DNA of 64,000 nucleotides from Desmodesmus armatus (Eukaryota; Chlorophyta; Chlorophyceae; Sphaeropleales; Scenedesmaceae). The notes beneath the pieces are model-generated. The model was given only the letters and a program-made list of their open reading frames with translations. It made no database searches and was not told the DNA's origin. This document shows, one piece after another, positions 13,276-35,400 of this stretch; the first letter of the stretch is position 1; every line of letters begins with the position of its first letter. Location: assembly GCA_007449985.2 (NCBI GenBank), contig VIIQ02000582.1, positions 372,001 through 436,000 of the forward strand, read 5' to 3'. Position numbers and translations under genes: made by a program.

Positions 13276-14556
13276 ACTGCATGTCCAGGCCATCATCACC
13301 ATGACTCAGCTAGGCATCCCAGACGCCCTCGAGCACGGCCCCAAAACCAGCCAACAGCTGGCCACAGAGCTCAAAGTACACCAGCCATACCTAGAGCGCC
13401 TCCTGCGTCTCTGTGAACGCATAGAGCTCGTGTCTATCACACAACCCAAGGCAGCCGCCGCAGCCGCCGTAGCCGCCGGCAGCAATGGCAGCAGTGGCAG
13501 CAATGGCGGCCGTGAGAGCTGGAGCAGCAGCCGTGTCCACATCAGCGAGGGGCAGTTGTACCACCTCACTCAACTGTCGGCGGTTTTGTGTGAGAGTCAT
13601 GTGAACAGTGTGAAGCACATGGTGCTGCTGTTTGGGGACCACTATGTGGCGTTTAGTCACCTCACGGATGGGATCAGGAGCGGGCAGACGCCCTACAAGC
13701 TGTTTGCTGGGGGCCTGAGCCACTGGGAGCACATGAGGAAGGAGCCCGAGCTTTATGAGAAGTTCAACAAGTGAGTGAATGGGTGTGTTTGTGGGCTCTC
13801 TAATTATGTGCAAGGCACCAAAAGGTGCTGGAGGTCTGTAGATTGTCTACTTGCAGTTCACTTGCAGACGTTACAGCGCAAGTGTTGACAAACATAGCAC
13901 AATTGATGTGACACTTACAAAGCACTACTCACTCGCCAGTCAACCACTGGGGAGGAAGGTACACACAGATACCCGAGTGGCACCCCTACCTGTTGCCAAC
14001 ATCAAACAATGCCCTGCTGCAGGGTGTCGGCCATCAACAACATGTGCCCCATCAAGGCCGTAATCCACCTGGCTGCTGCTGCTGCTGCCACAGGGCGATG
14101 ACCAACTTCAACAACCTGTGCCCCATTGAGGCCGTGTTCCTGGAGTACAACTTCACGCCCTTCTCACGCATGTGCTGCTGCTGCTGCTGCTGCTTCAGGG
14201 CGATGACCAACTTCAACAACCTGTGCCCCATCGAAGCCGTATTCCTGGAGTACAACTTCACGCCCTTCTCACGCATGGTGGACGTGGGGGGAGGACTGGG
14301 CGCACTCAGCGCTGCAGCACTGGTGACAGCACCGCAGCTGAAGGGTCACCTCTTTGACCTGCCCAACGTGGTCAAACAGGCTCAGGAGGTGAGCAAGGGT
14401 CTGGGTTGTGCTGATAATGGGGCTGTCATGACAGCAGCAGCAGCAGCGATGGCGACTGCACCGCAGCTGAAGGGTCACCTCTTTGACCTGCCCAACGTGC
14501 TCATACAGGCACAGCAGGTGAGTGCTGGACTGGGACGTTTCGATAGTGAGGCTGTC

Positions 14557-14601
<45 letters not shown>

Positions 14602-15962
14602 CTGGCAACAGCACCGCAGCTGAAGGGACACCTGTTCAACCTGCCCAACGTGGTCAAGCAGGCACAAGAGGTGAGTAAGGGTCAGGGACGTTTGGACAGT
14701 GCAGCTGTCACAGCAGCAGCAGGCGCAGGAAGTGGGTTGTGTCTGTGGAGGGTACAGGGAAATAGGACGTGAGTACACATCGTCATTAGCAGCAACAGCA
14801 CCTCTCATCGCTGCCAGTGCTGCTGCTGAGGGCCTTGCATGAGCTGACACTGCTCCTGATGTCCTCTGCTGCTCTTGCTGCTGCTGCTGCTTCTGCTGCT
14901 TCTGCTGCTGCTGCTACGCAGGTGTGGGGTGACCAGTACAGCAGCCTGCTGTCCCGCATGGCATTCAGCGAGGGCTCATTCTTCGAGGAGGGCAAGGTGC
15001 CTGCTGCTGACAGCAACAGCTGCGTGTATGCCATGAGGCAGATCCTGCATGACTGGAGTGACGCAGACGGCATTGCCATCCTCAAGCAGGTGCGTTGAGT
15101 CAGACAGAGGGTGTGTGTGGTGTAGGGTAGGTGTGAGTGTGGGCGTAGGCAGTGTGCAAAAATCCTGGGTTGGCGGCTGGCTGCAGTTCCACTGAGCGAG
15201 CCTGACTGCTGGAGTTTGATGCTGACGTGTCATCAGGAAGGCCGCAAGGATATACCCACCTCAACTGCCGCAAGATTGTATCGCGCACACACCTGACTGC
15301 ACGCACTCACCAACCCAAGCCTGTTCCATCTCATCCATGCCTTGATGTTCATTACCTTGGACCCTCATACCCAACCTGAGACACTGGTATACCTCAATTA
15401 CTACCTTGATAGGCCCTGTGGGCACCCTCGAGAGCCCTTGGCTTGCTGGCTAGTGCCAAGGTTGGGACCTTATCCTCCTTACTTGCCAGGTATACCTGTA
15501 CTACAGTGTACTGTACTTACCAAACAAACCGATAGTTGACCTTTTGGCTGTCAATGCATGTGCTTGCAGGTCCGTGCAGCTATTGGCAGCTACACAGGCT
15601 GCAAGCTGCTGATCGTAGAGTCCTGCCTCTTGTTGCAACACTGATGCTACCTTACAGTGGTCTCACAACCAACCATTGGCACTGTTGCTGTTGACCTTCC
15701 ACACCTGCAGGTCCGTGCAGCTATCGGCAGCTACACAGGCTGCAAGCTGCTGATTGTGGAGTCCTGCCTCTCCTCCAGCCACATGGGGTCCACCCACACC
15801 CCCCGCATGTGTGGAGACATCCACATGTTGGTGCAGTACGGGGACGCAAAGGAGCGAACGGAGCAGCAGTTTGCGGAGCTGCTGACGGCTGCAGGGTTCA
15901 AGCTGCAGCGGGTGATCCCCACCAAGAGCTTGTTCTTTGTTATGGAGGCAGTGCCTATGTAG
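12095..15962 (+). CDS. Membrane-anchored family-2 O-methyltransferase (ASMT/COMT type)
   Basis: Six exons fit in phase: 12095-12308, 12806-12879, 13289-13770, 14199-14388, 14922-15089 and 15711-15962, giving 459 residues. Exon 1 supplies a hydrophobic membrane segment (about residues 8-33) and a Trp-rich stretch, unusual for this normally soluble family. Exons 2-3 hold the dimerisation/winged-helix domain (LGIPDALEHGPKTSQQLA, LERLLRLCER). A poly-Ala/Gly/Ser insert lies near its end. Exon 4 carries the SAM-binding VDVGGGLGALS and FDLPNVVKQA. Exon 5 carries the catalytic-histidine motif ILHDWSD. Exon 6 holds KLLIVESCL and the C-terminus. The enzyme should move a methyl group from SAM to a hydroxyl of a small aromatic or indolic substrate; the substrate is unknown. 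Exon 4 and exon 6 are flanked by partial copies of themselves, described separately. Confidence 0.85.
13121..13276 (+). repeat. CTG-triplet tract ahead of the exon 3 acceptor (O-methyltransferase)
   Basis: Nearly pure CTG with CGCTGCTT interruptions fills the end of intron 2. It runs into the acceptor at 13287-13288 and so acts as its pyrimidine-containing tract. The interruptions recur at spacings of about 18-30 bases, which suggests growth by duplication of larger blocks as well as triplet slippage. Confidence 0.85.
14094..14276 (+). repeat. Duplicated 5' part of O-methyltransferase exon 4
   Basis: The segment coding AMTNFNNLCPIEAVFLEYNF and the following residues occurs twice, starting at 14094 and 14199 (105 bases apart). 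Each copy has its own CAG acceptor after a CTG run. The first copy ends inside the next CTG run. Because 105 is a multiple of three and the intervening CTG run is open, using the upstream acceptor would also give an in-frame protein with a 35-residue insertion. The copies differ at a few silent positions. Confidence 0.85.
14327..14670 (+). repeat. Triplicated 3' part of O-methyltransferase exon 4 (SAM-domain segment)
   Basis: Three copies of the segment coding TAPQLKGHLFDLPNVVKQAQ end at 14388, 14517 and 14670, each followed by a GTGAGT-like donor and separated by CAG runs. Spacings of 129 and 153 bases are both multiples of three, and the reading frame stays open through all three. Donor choice would therefore add 0, 43 or 94 residues without a frameshift. 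Copy 3 changes the motif Asp to Asn (FNLP) and copy 2 changes VVKQ to VLIQ. Confidence 0.9.
15411..15516 (-). repeat. Dispersed short repeat, copy 1
   Basis: On the reverse strand this segment matches 17991-18090. Shared blocks include a chain of GTAC/GTACTGTA motifs, CAGCCTTGGCACT-like sequence, AGCCAAGGGCTC and GTGCCCACAGGGCCTA. A shorter related piece lies at 41731-41780. It sits in intron 5 of the O-methyltransferase. The size and scatter suit a MITE or SINE-like element, but I could not define its ends. Confidence 0.6.
15570..15631 (+). repeat. Truncated upstream copy of O-methyltransferase exon 6 start
   Basis: A copy of the exon 6 start, with its own CAG acceptor, lies 141 bases upstream of the working acceptor at 15711. 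It codes VRAAIGSYTGCKLLIVES and then diverges to an early TGA. Using this acceptor would delete the last part of the methyltransferase. Confidence 0.85.
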
Positions 15963-16730
15963 ATGGCAGCAGTGGCGGCTGCGGCAGCAGCAGTGGCGGC
16001 TGCGGCAGCAGCAGCGGCACAGTTTGCGGAGCTGCTGACAGCTGCAGGGTTCAAGCTGCAGCGGGTGATCCCCACCAAGAGCTTGTTTGTTGTGATGGAG
16101 GCAGTGCCTGTGTGAACGGCAGCACTGGCGGCTGCGGCAGCAGCAGTGGCAGCAGTGGCGGGTGCTGCAGCAGCAGTAGTAGCAGCAGTGGCACAAGTTT
16201 GCGGAGCTGCTGACAGCTGCAGGGTTCAAGTTGCAGCGGGTGATCCTCACCAAGAGCCTGTTCTCTGTGATGGAGGCAGTGCCTGTCTGATGGCAGCAAT
16301 GGCGGCAGTGGCGGCAGTGGCGGCTGCGGCAGCAGCAGTGGCAGCAGTTTGAGGAGCTGCTCACGGCTGCAGGGTTCAAGCTGCAGCGGGTGATCCCCAC
16401 CAAGAGCTTGTTTGTTGTGATGGAGGCAGTGCCAGTTTGAAGCGGCAGTCATGGCGGCAGTGGCGGCTGCGGCAGCAGCAGTGGCCGCTGTTTGTGGCGC
16501 TGCTGCATGCAGCAGGGTTTGCGCTGCAGTCGGGGATTTCCGATAAGAGCTTGTTCTTTGTTTTGGTGGCAGTGCCTGTGTGACTGGCAGCAGTGGCAGC
16601 AGTGGCGGCTGCGGCAGCAGCAGTGGTACAGTTGCCTAACTGCTGATGGCAGCAGGGTTCATGGTGCAGTAGGTGACTCGCAAACCAAGCATCATAATGT
16701 TCCTTCAGGTGGAGGCAGTGCCAGCAGCAG
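15963..16730 (+). repeat. Tandem decaying copies of the O-methyltransferase 3' terminal exon
   Basis: The last about 95 bases of the coding region (FAELLTAAGFKLQRVIPTKS to the stop) are repeated downstream. The copies end near 16115, 16290, 16440, 16583 and about 16725, so five follow the genuine end at 15962. They are separated by GCA/GGC triplet runs. Copies 2-4 remain open up to a TGA and differ by point changes. Copy 5 is strongly diverged and copy 6 has internal stops. They lie in what should be the 3' UTR or downstream flank. Confidence 0.9.
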
Positions 16731-18492
16731 CAGCAGCAATGGCGGTAGCAGTTGGGTCAGCAGGGACGGCTGAGGCTGCAGCCATACTACCGGCGGCTGC
16801 GCCGTGGTGCCAGCAGCAGCAGCAGCAGCGGCGGCGGCGGCGGCAGCCTTAGTACCAGCACATAACAGCTGAAGCAGCATGGCTGGCAGCAGCGTCAGAC
16901 TGTGCCTGTAGCACATCATAATCCAACTGCCGCCATTGCTGTAGGCCCTACAACCAGGCAGGGTGTGGCAGCATGGTGGCAGCAGTGCTGGGGTCAGCAC
17001 CAGCTGTGGGTATTGCAGCAGCAGCGGTTGCTTTGTGATTTCAATCAATGAAAGCGCAGCAGTTGGCAGAACTGCGCAGCGATGACAGACATGGCTACTA
17101 GCACCTCAGCCGTGGCATCTTGGGGGTGTTTGCTTGCGTGACGCCAGTTGTTCCTAGCAGCAGCGAACTGCAGAGATTCAGCAGCAGTCAGGCTGGTCTG
17201 GCTGAAGGTGTGTGGGTGGCCAAGGGGCCAGGCTGGCTCATAGTGACTTATACTATTACTACTATTCACTGCTGAACTAGGTCTTGGGCCTACTTGACCG
17301 CTCTTGCAGGAGTCAGACCAGGCTCATAGGGCGTCAACAATGAAAGGAGGGAGCTACTACAGTGCAGCAGGAGGCTGCCATGATGCTTACCTTTTCAGCT
17401 TACATTGTGTATGGCAGCACATAGCCATTCTTCACTGCAAGCATCAACTATCCATGGGTTGTTGCAGTTGTTCGTGGTCAGCTATACATACATACATACT
17501 TGTGACACCTGTAGAAATGGTGGGCAAAACCCACGCTTGGGGTTTTGTTGGCTGACCAGGTCTTGTTGCTGGCTGAGGAAGCTGAAGCTCCCAGAAACCT
17601 GAGTCATCAACCAGGTGAGGGTTGTGGGGTGTTGAGGGTTGACCTTCTGCATCCCTAAGCCCTACACTTCCATGGGCAGACAGATGGTGAATCATCAAAA
17701 ACAAAAGACTGAGTAATGCTGCTGGTAGTGGCCTCTCTGATGCATCTGAGCTGTTGCTTAGAGGGCTTCAATTGACTCGTACATTATTAGTCAGAGCGCT
17801 TCAGACGACTCTTGCAATGTCATTTGGAGCGCTTACACATGACTCATCTACTGAGTATCACAGTGTCAACTTAGATGCATCCTGCAGCAATGACACCCCA
17901 TCAGCTGTACAGCACATGCATTAGCTCCCTAAGAGGTGTCCAGGCCCACCATGCATCACCCTCACAACAACAGTACACCCTACAACAACAGTACACTGTA
18001 CTGTACTACGACACACGTGTTGGGCACAAAGTCCCAGCCTTGGCACTTGTCAGCGAGCCAAGGGCTCATGACAGTGCCCACAGGGCCTAAAACTTGTCGT
18101 AACCCAGGATTCCAGGTCAGCGATGAGTGAACAACAAATGAAGCATCCATGTCCATGTGTACCTTAGTCCATATCAACGGCACACGTTCTCAATGGTCAT
18201 GTAGTGGAGTCTTGGATGCATTGACACGACTGAAATGCAACACCTGACAGCAAACAGGGCCGCAAAACCAGCAGCCACCCTCTGATAAACAAGAGGGGCA
18301 ATTTTTTTACAAAATGAGCCATCCATGGACCTGCCCCCTCCCATGCATCAAGTAGCAGCCATCCTGTGCAATGGACCAGTGTATCCTTTGTATGCATGAT
18401 CAGCTGTGCCCCACAACAATCTTGCCGTGTTACGCTGGCGGAGCTTGTGCTTGGACATCAGGCAACCTGTGCTGAGCTTCAGCATAGTGTGA
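16731..18492. other. Intergenic, no recognisable gene; holds a dispersed repeat
   Basis: No open frame here has a family motif. The left part still carries GCA/GGC runs trailing off from the terminal-exon copies. The segment 17991-18090 is the second copy of the dispersed repeat seen reversed at 15411-15516. The right end should hold the 3' UTR of the leftward gene ending at 18493. Confidence 0.4.
17991..18090 (+). repeat. Dispersed short repeat, copy 2
   Basis: This copy matches the reverse complement of 15411-15516 over about 100 bases with scattered substitutions and small gaps. It is flanked on the left by a short tandem of CAACAACAGTACA. Confidence 0.6.
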
Positions 18493-19237
18493 TCAGGTGG
18501 GCTGATCTTTCGCCTCTGCTTGCTGCTGCTCCTGCTGCTGCTGTACACTGCTCTGCTGCAGCGCCTGCTGCTGCTGCTGTAAACCGCTCTGCTGCTGCTG
18601 CGGCGGCGGCGTCTGTAGCTGCTGTTCCGACTGCTGCTGGCTCGAGCCACCTGCCCCCACCCCCAGCCAGCTGCGGAAGCTGCCTGTTCTACCGTTGCCG
18701 CTGCTGCTGCCGCCACTTGTTCTACCCAGTGCGGCACCAGGCACCCCATCCACACCCCTGCCACTGCTGGCTGCTGAAGCAGCACTTCCGGCTGCCGCTG
18801 CTGCTGGCGTTGGTCTTGACCCTGAACATGTCGCGCTAGCCGCCCCAACAGCAGCAGCAGCAGCAGCAGCAGCAGATACGGCATCTGCTCGCTGCTCCAA
18901 CTGCCCCAGCTGCGCCTCTAATGCCTCAGTAGCTGCTGTCAGCTGCTGCAGCAGCACCGGCAGCTGCGCTGCTTTACTAAGCCCTACTGCCAACTGCCTC
19001 AGCTTCGTCGTCTGCTGCTGCACTTGCCTCACCGCCTTTCCCGCCTTCGATTCTGCTTGGTCCATCGTCCGGGTTATGTAATCCTGGTTCTGAGTCAGCG
19101 CGGAAATGTGCTGGGAATGCCATGATTGGTAATCGGTGACTAAGGCGGTGAGAGATGCGTTGAGGGTGGCGGTGTCGCAGCTGAGTTGCTGTGCAACTGC
19201 TAGGTCCGCAAGAAGGCTGTCTGGGTCGGAAGAGGCT

Positions 19238-19313
<76 letters not shown>

Positions 19314-19399
19314 GGGGGGCTGCGGGGGTACTGCGCTGCTTGCTGCTGGAGGTGCTGCTGCTGCTGGGGGTCCTGTGGCGTGACGGGGTGTAACAGGGT

Positions 19400-19463
<64 letters not shown>

Positions 19464-19564
19464 GCAGTCAAAATGGTGTGTGTGCTCTCATCTAGTGACG
19501 GGAAATCTGCCAATGTCGCTGCTACTGTCACGTTGTACAGTTGTGTGGTCGATCCAAAAGTCAT
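18493..19564 (-). CDS. Coiled-coil protein with Gln-rich tail (possibly BORCS5-like)
   Basis: The well-supported part is one frame from about 19230 down to the stop at 18493. It starts SSDPDSLLADLAVAQQL and goes through LTALVTDYQSWHSQHISAL and TRTMDQAESKAGKAVRQVQQ to LPVLLQQLTAATEALEAQL. This is a long amphipathic coiled coil, followed by an Ala/Gly/Ser linker and a poly-Gln tail. The pattern (YQ, then an asparagine-Gln pair, then a KxxxLP/L helix) loosely recalls BORCS5, a subunit of the BORC complex on lysosomes, but the match is weak. A likely first exon begins with ATG at 19564 (LADFPSLDESTHTIL). It is one base out of frame with the coiled coil, so an intron must lie within the CAG tracts at 19236-19461; I could not place it. 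Confidence 0.5.
19236..19461 (+). repeat. Two long CAG/CTG triplet tracts
   Basis: Pure GCA repeats of about 25 units (19236-19311) and about 20 units (19402-19461) flank a short non-repetitive segment. On the strand of the coiled-coil gene they read CTG and may be poly-Ala/Leu or intronic. Their length makes them likely to vary between strains. Confidence 0.9.
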
Positions 19565-19602
19565 ACATCGCGCTACTGCTGCATGCTTGCGAGGCTTGAT
19601 TG

Positions 19603-19656
19603 CCCCCCCCACCCCCCCCACCCCCCCCCCCACCCCCCCCCCCCCCCCCCCCCCCC
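19603..19656 (+). repeat. Poly-C homopolymer tract
   Basis: An almost pure C run broken by single A residues. Similar runs are common through 19600-26400, and their exact length in any assembly is uncertain. Confidence 0.85.
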
Positions 19657-20014
19657 GCGTGTGGTTGCTCAAGGAGTCACAAACAAAACAGCTGCAAAGT
19701 GTCCCAATTACTGTCACTGCCTGTTGTGTTGTTGCGGTCCCACAACATAGATGCTGCCAGTTGGTGCTGCTGCTGCTGCTGCTGCTCTAAACAGACCAGC
19801 ATGGCCCCTGAGGCTGCCAGTCTGGCCCAACTGTACTGTGGCACAGTCAGAGAGTTTACCTTCCAACAGCAGCAAAGAGTGCTGGATCAAGCTTGGCTCC
19901 CTGTGCCTTCAGTTCATTCAGGTGGAGCAGCAAGGGGTCTGTGGCTCCAGGGGTGTCTGACCTGTACAAAAAAACGGCACGGTGAACAACACCCGCACCA
20001 CCACTAGTGTCATT

Positions 20015-20275
20015 CCAACATACTGTACGTGTGCAACTGCCAACCAATGCTATTATGTAACGTAATGACAAAAGAGTGTCGACAGCATCTCTGCATGGCA
20101 AAAGCACACCAGACTAGCGAAATGGGGACGGAGAAGATAGCTGCACCACCACAAGTGTCAGCCAACATACTGTACGTGTGCAACTGCCAACTAACGATTT
20201 TCTGTACTCTGAAAAAGTGTGCCAACATCATTTTTGCATAGGCAAGGTAAGAAAGAGCACACCAGACAGACCTGT
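20015..20275 (+). repeat. Two-copy tandem repeat of about 143 bases
   Basis: CCAACATACTGTACGTGTGC plus AACTGCCAAC occurs at about 20018 and 20162. Both are followed further on by a shared AGCACACCAGAC block. The copies are diverged by substitutions and small indels. It lies upstream of the NDUFAF7-like gene, with no coding role visible. Confidence 0.75.
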
Positions 20276-20802
20276 GTGATAGCCTGCTGTTTGCTCTGCT
20301 GCTGTGTAGGCCAGTCTGTGGGAGTGGGGAGGGTCCTCTGCTGCTGCTGAGCTGTCTGCCGGTGCCTGGTGCTGATGCGGGTACTACTGTTATGATTCCG
20401 GGATCGCTGCTGCCCTCTTTGCTGCTCCCAGCACCCATTGCTCTTGCTGACTGGACTCTTGTGTGGAGGAGGGGGGGGGGGGGGTGACTGCGGATGTGGG
20501 GTCTATGATTGCAAAATAGATGCAGGAGTAAGCTTTGATGTTGCTGAGAGTTGGATGTTTCAGCAAGGGCGGTCAAGCCCAAACTTCAAGTTGCCCTGAT
20601 CAATGTGACGATCTGCATTCTGTTCAATCAGGACCTCGTGGTGGTTTTGGTTGCATGCAGCTATGTTTGCTGCGTTTTCTGTGTTCTGCGTAAGTCAGGA
20701 TTGCTGCTCTGCTTATATTTCTCTGCACGTACTGCACTTGACCTCAATCAGATCATTCCGTGGATTGCTCAATCGGGTGGTGTGCCCGGGTGGTGTGCAG
20801 CA

Positions 20803-31817
<11,015 letters not shown>

Positions 31818-32460
31818 TGGATGTACATGTGCGTGGAGCATGGATCAGACATTGAATGATCTGGGGGCTTTATGGATCTTGCACAGTTCCTTCAACGTCG
31901 CGTCACTTGGTTCATCGAGCTACCTGTGCATGCAAGCCTTGAAGGCCGTCGATGGATGGATCCTTGCACTGCGACAACACCTGCGGGTCTAGTGAGTCCT
32001 GGCTGCAACACAAACCTTGCTGTAATCGCCTGCTGCCGTGTTCCAAACGGTGCACCATTTGTGCCGGGTACAGAAGTCCCGGAGATTACTCATGCAGTAC
32101 AACACTGTTCGAAATTTGGGATGCACTCTGAGTGCATCTGACAGGTGGCCGGGCGTTTGGGAATCAAGTTGACCTGGATTGACCCTGAGTGATCATACTT
32201 GTGCACAGACAGATGAGCACACGGAGTCTGTAGTCCCAGCTGTAGACATGGATGACAAGTAAGCAGCAGCTCAAGACAGCTTTGCAAGCTTACCAAAAAG
32301 CTTGTGTACCATGCACGGTGTCTATAATGCATCAGCAGAAGTTTGTTGCAGCCATCATCCTGCTGGGACAGCTCATCATCTCTGCTGTTGCAAAAGCGCC
32401 AGGGTGGGAAACACATCTGCTGCATGTGTGGTTGCTGTTGCTGCTTGCTCTGCTGCGTGC
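31818..32460. other. Intergenic, 3' flank of NDUFAF7 and 5' flank of the GT2 gene
   Basis: No motif-bearing open frame is seen. A TGTAA lies near 32022. The first exon of the downstream GT2 gene may begin in the right part, but I could not identify its start codon. Confidence 0.4.
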
Positions 32461-35400
32461 AGACTGCCATACCTGGCTCCCATCAAGACTGGCCGAGAAA
32501 AGGCACAGCCAGCAGGCCACTCAAGCGATGGGGCGGCAGCAGCACAACCCAGGGCAGCAGCTGGATCCACAGCAGCTGCTGGGGCAGGGCTGAACAACAG
32601 CAACTACCAGATCGCAGCACACATACCTGAGAACTATGTGCTGTCCAGCCCAGAGCTGTATGAGTCTCCCAGTGCAGTCACAAGGGCCTACCAGCGCAAC
32701 ACATACACCACAACTTCAGGTGCGTAGCACTGTTTCCCAACAGCAGTAGCAACCCAGCAAACCAGCTGCTCAGTCAGGCATGCGCTGGGAAGATCGCCAG
32801 AATAGGCTTGGGCAACAGCGGAGATGGACACAGGTGTCTGCAAACACTTGCAGCAATTTGCAGATGGATGTAGCCAGCGGCGCAAAGGCTAGTCTGGAAC
32901 ACTGGCCCGTGTGGTGGCAGAGGTCAGCACGGCGGTGGTACAAAACACACCGCAGGATGCATTGTTTCTGCAGGGTTTGTCATGAGCAGACGTATGCTGG
33001 GCATCAGGCAACACTAGTACTTGCACAAACCAGTCTGCCAAGGGCTTGACAGGGTGTCCTGCAGGTCTTCCGGTGTGCTGCATGGCAATTCTTCGTGCGC
33101 AGGACACGACGCTGCGAACATGCCCGCGCCAAAAATCTGTTTACACACTGTTGTGGCTTGTGCCCTCCAGCCATGGACGCCACTGACAGCGCAGGCTGTG
33201 CTGGCTTGCGCAATGCTGTCCTGCATGTGTGCTGCTGGTACAGGAGGGGCATCACAAGCAGGCGCAGCAGGAAAGTCTGCAGCAGCAGCACATGGAGCAG
33301 TGGGTTCCAGCACAACTGCAGCAAGCGCAGCAGCCCTCAACAGCAGCACTGATGGCCAGGCAGGACTGCCTCTGTCATCAAACCCAGGAGGCAAGCAGCG
33401 GGTGATGTGGGGCAACCGCACGCCACTGCGCAAGGATGCCAGCTGGTGAGCCCTTCTTGCTGTTGAAAAGGTTGCGCAGCACACCAATAGCTGCCAATAG
33501 CACCTGCTGCAGCTGCCGGATTCGCTCACTTCATTTCGCTACTCAACAACTAGCGGCACTGACAAACCCCGGGCTGTGCACAGCAGGGGGAGGGGCACCC
33601 TTGAGGGGCGCCGAGCACCCCTCCTGCATTGTGCCGAAGGGAGTAAAACCTGGTGACCTTCTTATGGTCAAAGGCATTGCTCATGCATAGGCGCACCGTG
33701 TTCAAGAGCATTATACACGAAGCTCTGGAGCAGCTGGCAGCAGAACAGTACAGCATCAAAGGTGCAGTGCATATTGCTGCCGTCTGTGCTGTGTGTGCTG
33801 GCACCGTGTTGCCTGACTCAGGCTGTGACAGCATCCATGTTGCCGCTGCCGCTATTGCAGGTTTGCGCTGAGCATCTTGCTGCTGTATGTTGCTGCGGTG
33901 ATCTACTACCTCTACGTGCGCATCGCCTTCACACTCGACATGAAGGACAAATGGTGAGGGATGGCAGCAGGGCACACAGGTTATGACGCTGCCAACATAT
34001 ACAGGCGCAATAGTCGCTTCAGTGTGCTCAGCATGCCTATAGGGGCGTCACAAGCCCTCCAGCACCAAACTGCACGCTTCCTAGCAGTGCTGCAGCCTGT
34101 ATCAGGCTCGAATCAAATTCAAATTCAAGTCAAAGTCTGCTCAGAGTCTGTGGCAACAGAGGACTGCTGAATGAGGGCCAACCAGTGTATTTGCTACCTC
34201 GCCCTTTGCAGGTACTCCATCATCGTGCTGATTGTAGAGTGCATCGGCATCTCAGCTGTCATCCCCTACGGCGTGATCAACGTGTGCCACACACACCCTT
34301 CCGGCTCACTGGGACTGCCAGCTGACGACGGCACCCTGTTGCCCGACAAGACGTGAGCAGCTATCGGGTACTTCACTTTTGCAGAGGATGCCACTTTCAT
34401 CGTGCACTTAGCATTTCACGACAAAAGTCCATGTAACATACTCCCCCAAAAGAGCTGCATCCTGTAGCAAGCCAGCCAAGGTGCACCATGTGCCCAGCAA
34501 CAGTTGCGGCTTGTTCAGTGACCGCATGAAGTGTCGACGATGGCATGGCATGCGATCATCTGTGTTTGATCGTGTGTGCAGGTTTACTGTGCGCGTCCTG
34601 GTGCCATGCTATGCTGAGCCGCTCGCGGTTGTCAGTGCCACAGTCACGGCAGCCATGGAGGCAGACCTCCCGCCAGGTCCGTCAGGCGGGCTTGCTTGCT
34701 CGCTGGTTGGCTTGCTCGCTGGTTGGCTGGCTGGCTGGCACCAGTTTCATGGCCGGCTTGCTTGCTCGCTCGACTGCTTGCTCATGCTGCGCACACCTAG
34801 AATCGCGCACCCCAGTCAAAGTGCACTGCGCTGCCTCAGATGGCTGGCCTCAAGTGACGCTGTCTTCAAACAGCTCGTCGCTAAACGATGCATGCCCCTT
34901 ACTGCCTCATGTACAGCAACCCGCACCCGAGCATCATACATCACTGTCTTCGAGTGACTCGCATGCATTCTGCATACTGACACACCAGCACATTCTGCAC
35001 ATCTTCCATGGCTGCCTGCAGGTGTCCGGCGGGAGTTGTACCTGTGTGATGACGGGAAGGACCCAACCAAGCGAGTCTGGCTGGAGACACACTATGGAGA
35101 GGGCACCTCGGCCAAGGGCAGAGTGCACTATGTTTCTGGCAGGTGTGTGCAACGCATGTGTCACGTGACCTGCTGTTCTGCCATGCTGTGTCGTCTCGAC
35201 CAACTTTGCGGTAGGGCATCTGCCTGCATCAGCCCGCTGAGCTTGTGCACAAGTTGACATGCTAATTTAGTAACCTGGGGTTGATCCAGCTTCACAAGAT
35301 TGAAGATAGCTTCTTGTGTGGCGTGCATGCCTCTGCAGGACAAGGGCAAAGGGCGAGATCAACGGCAAGTCGGCCAACCTCAACAACGCACTGAAGAACA

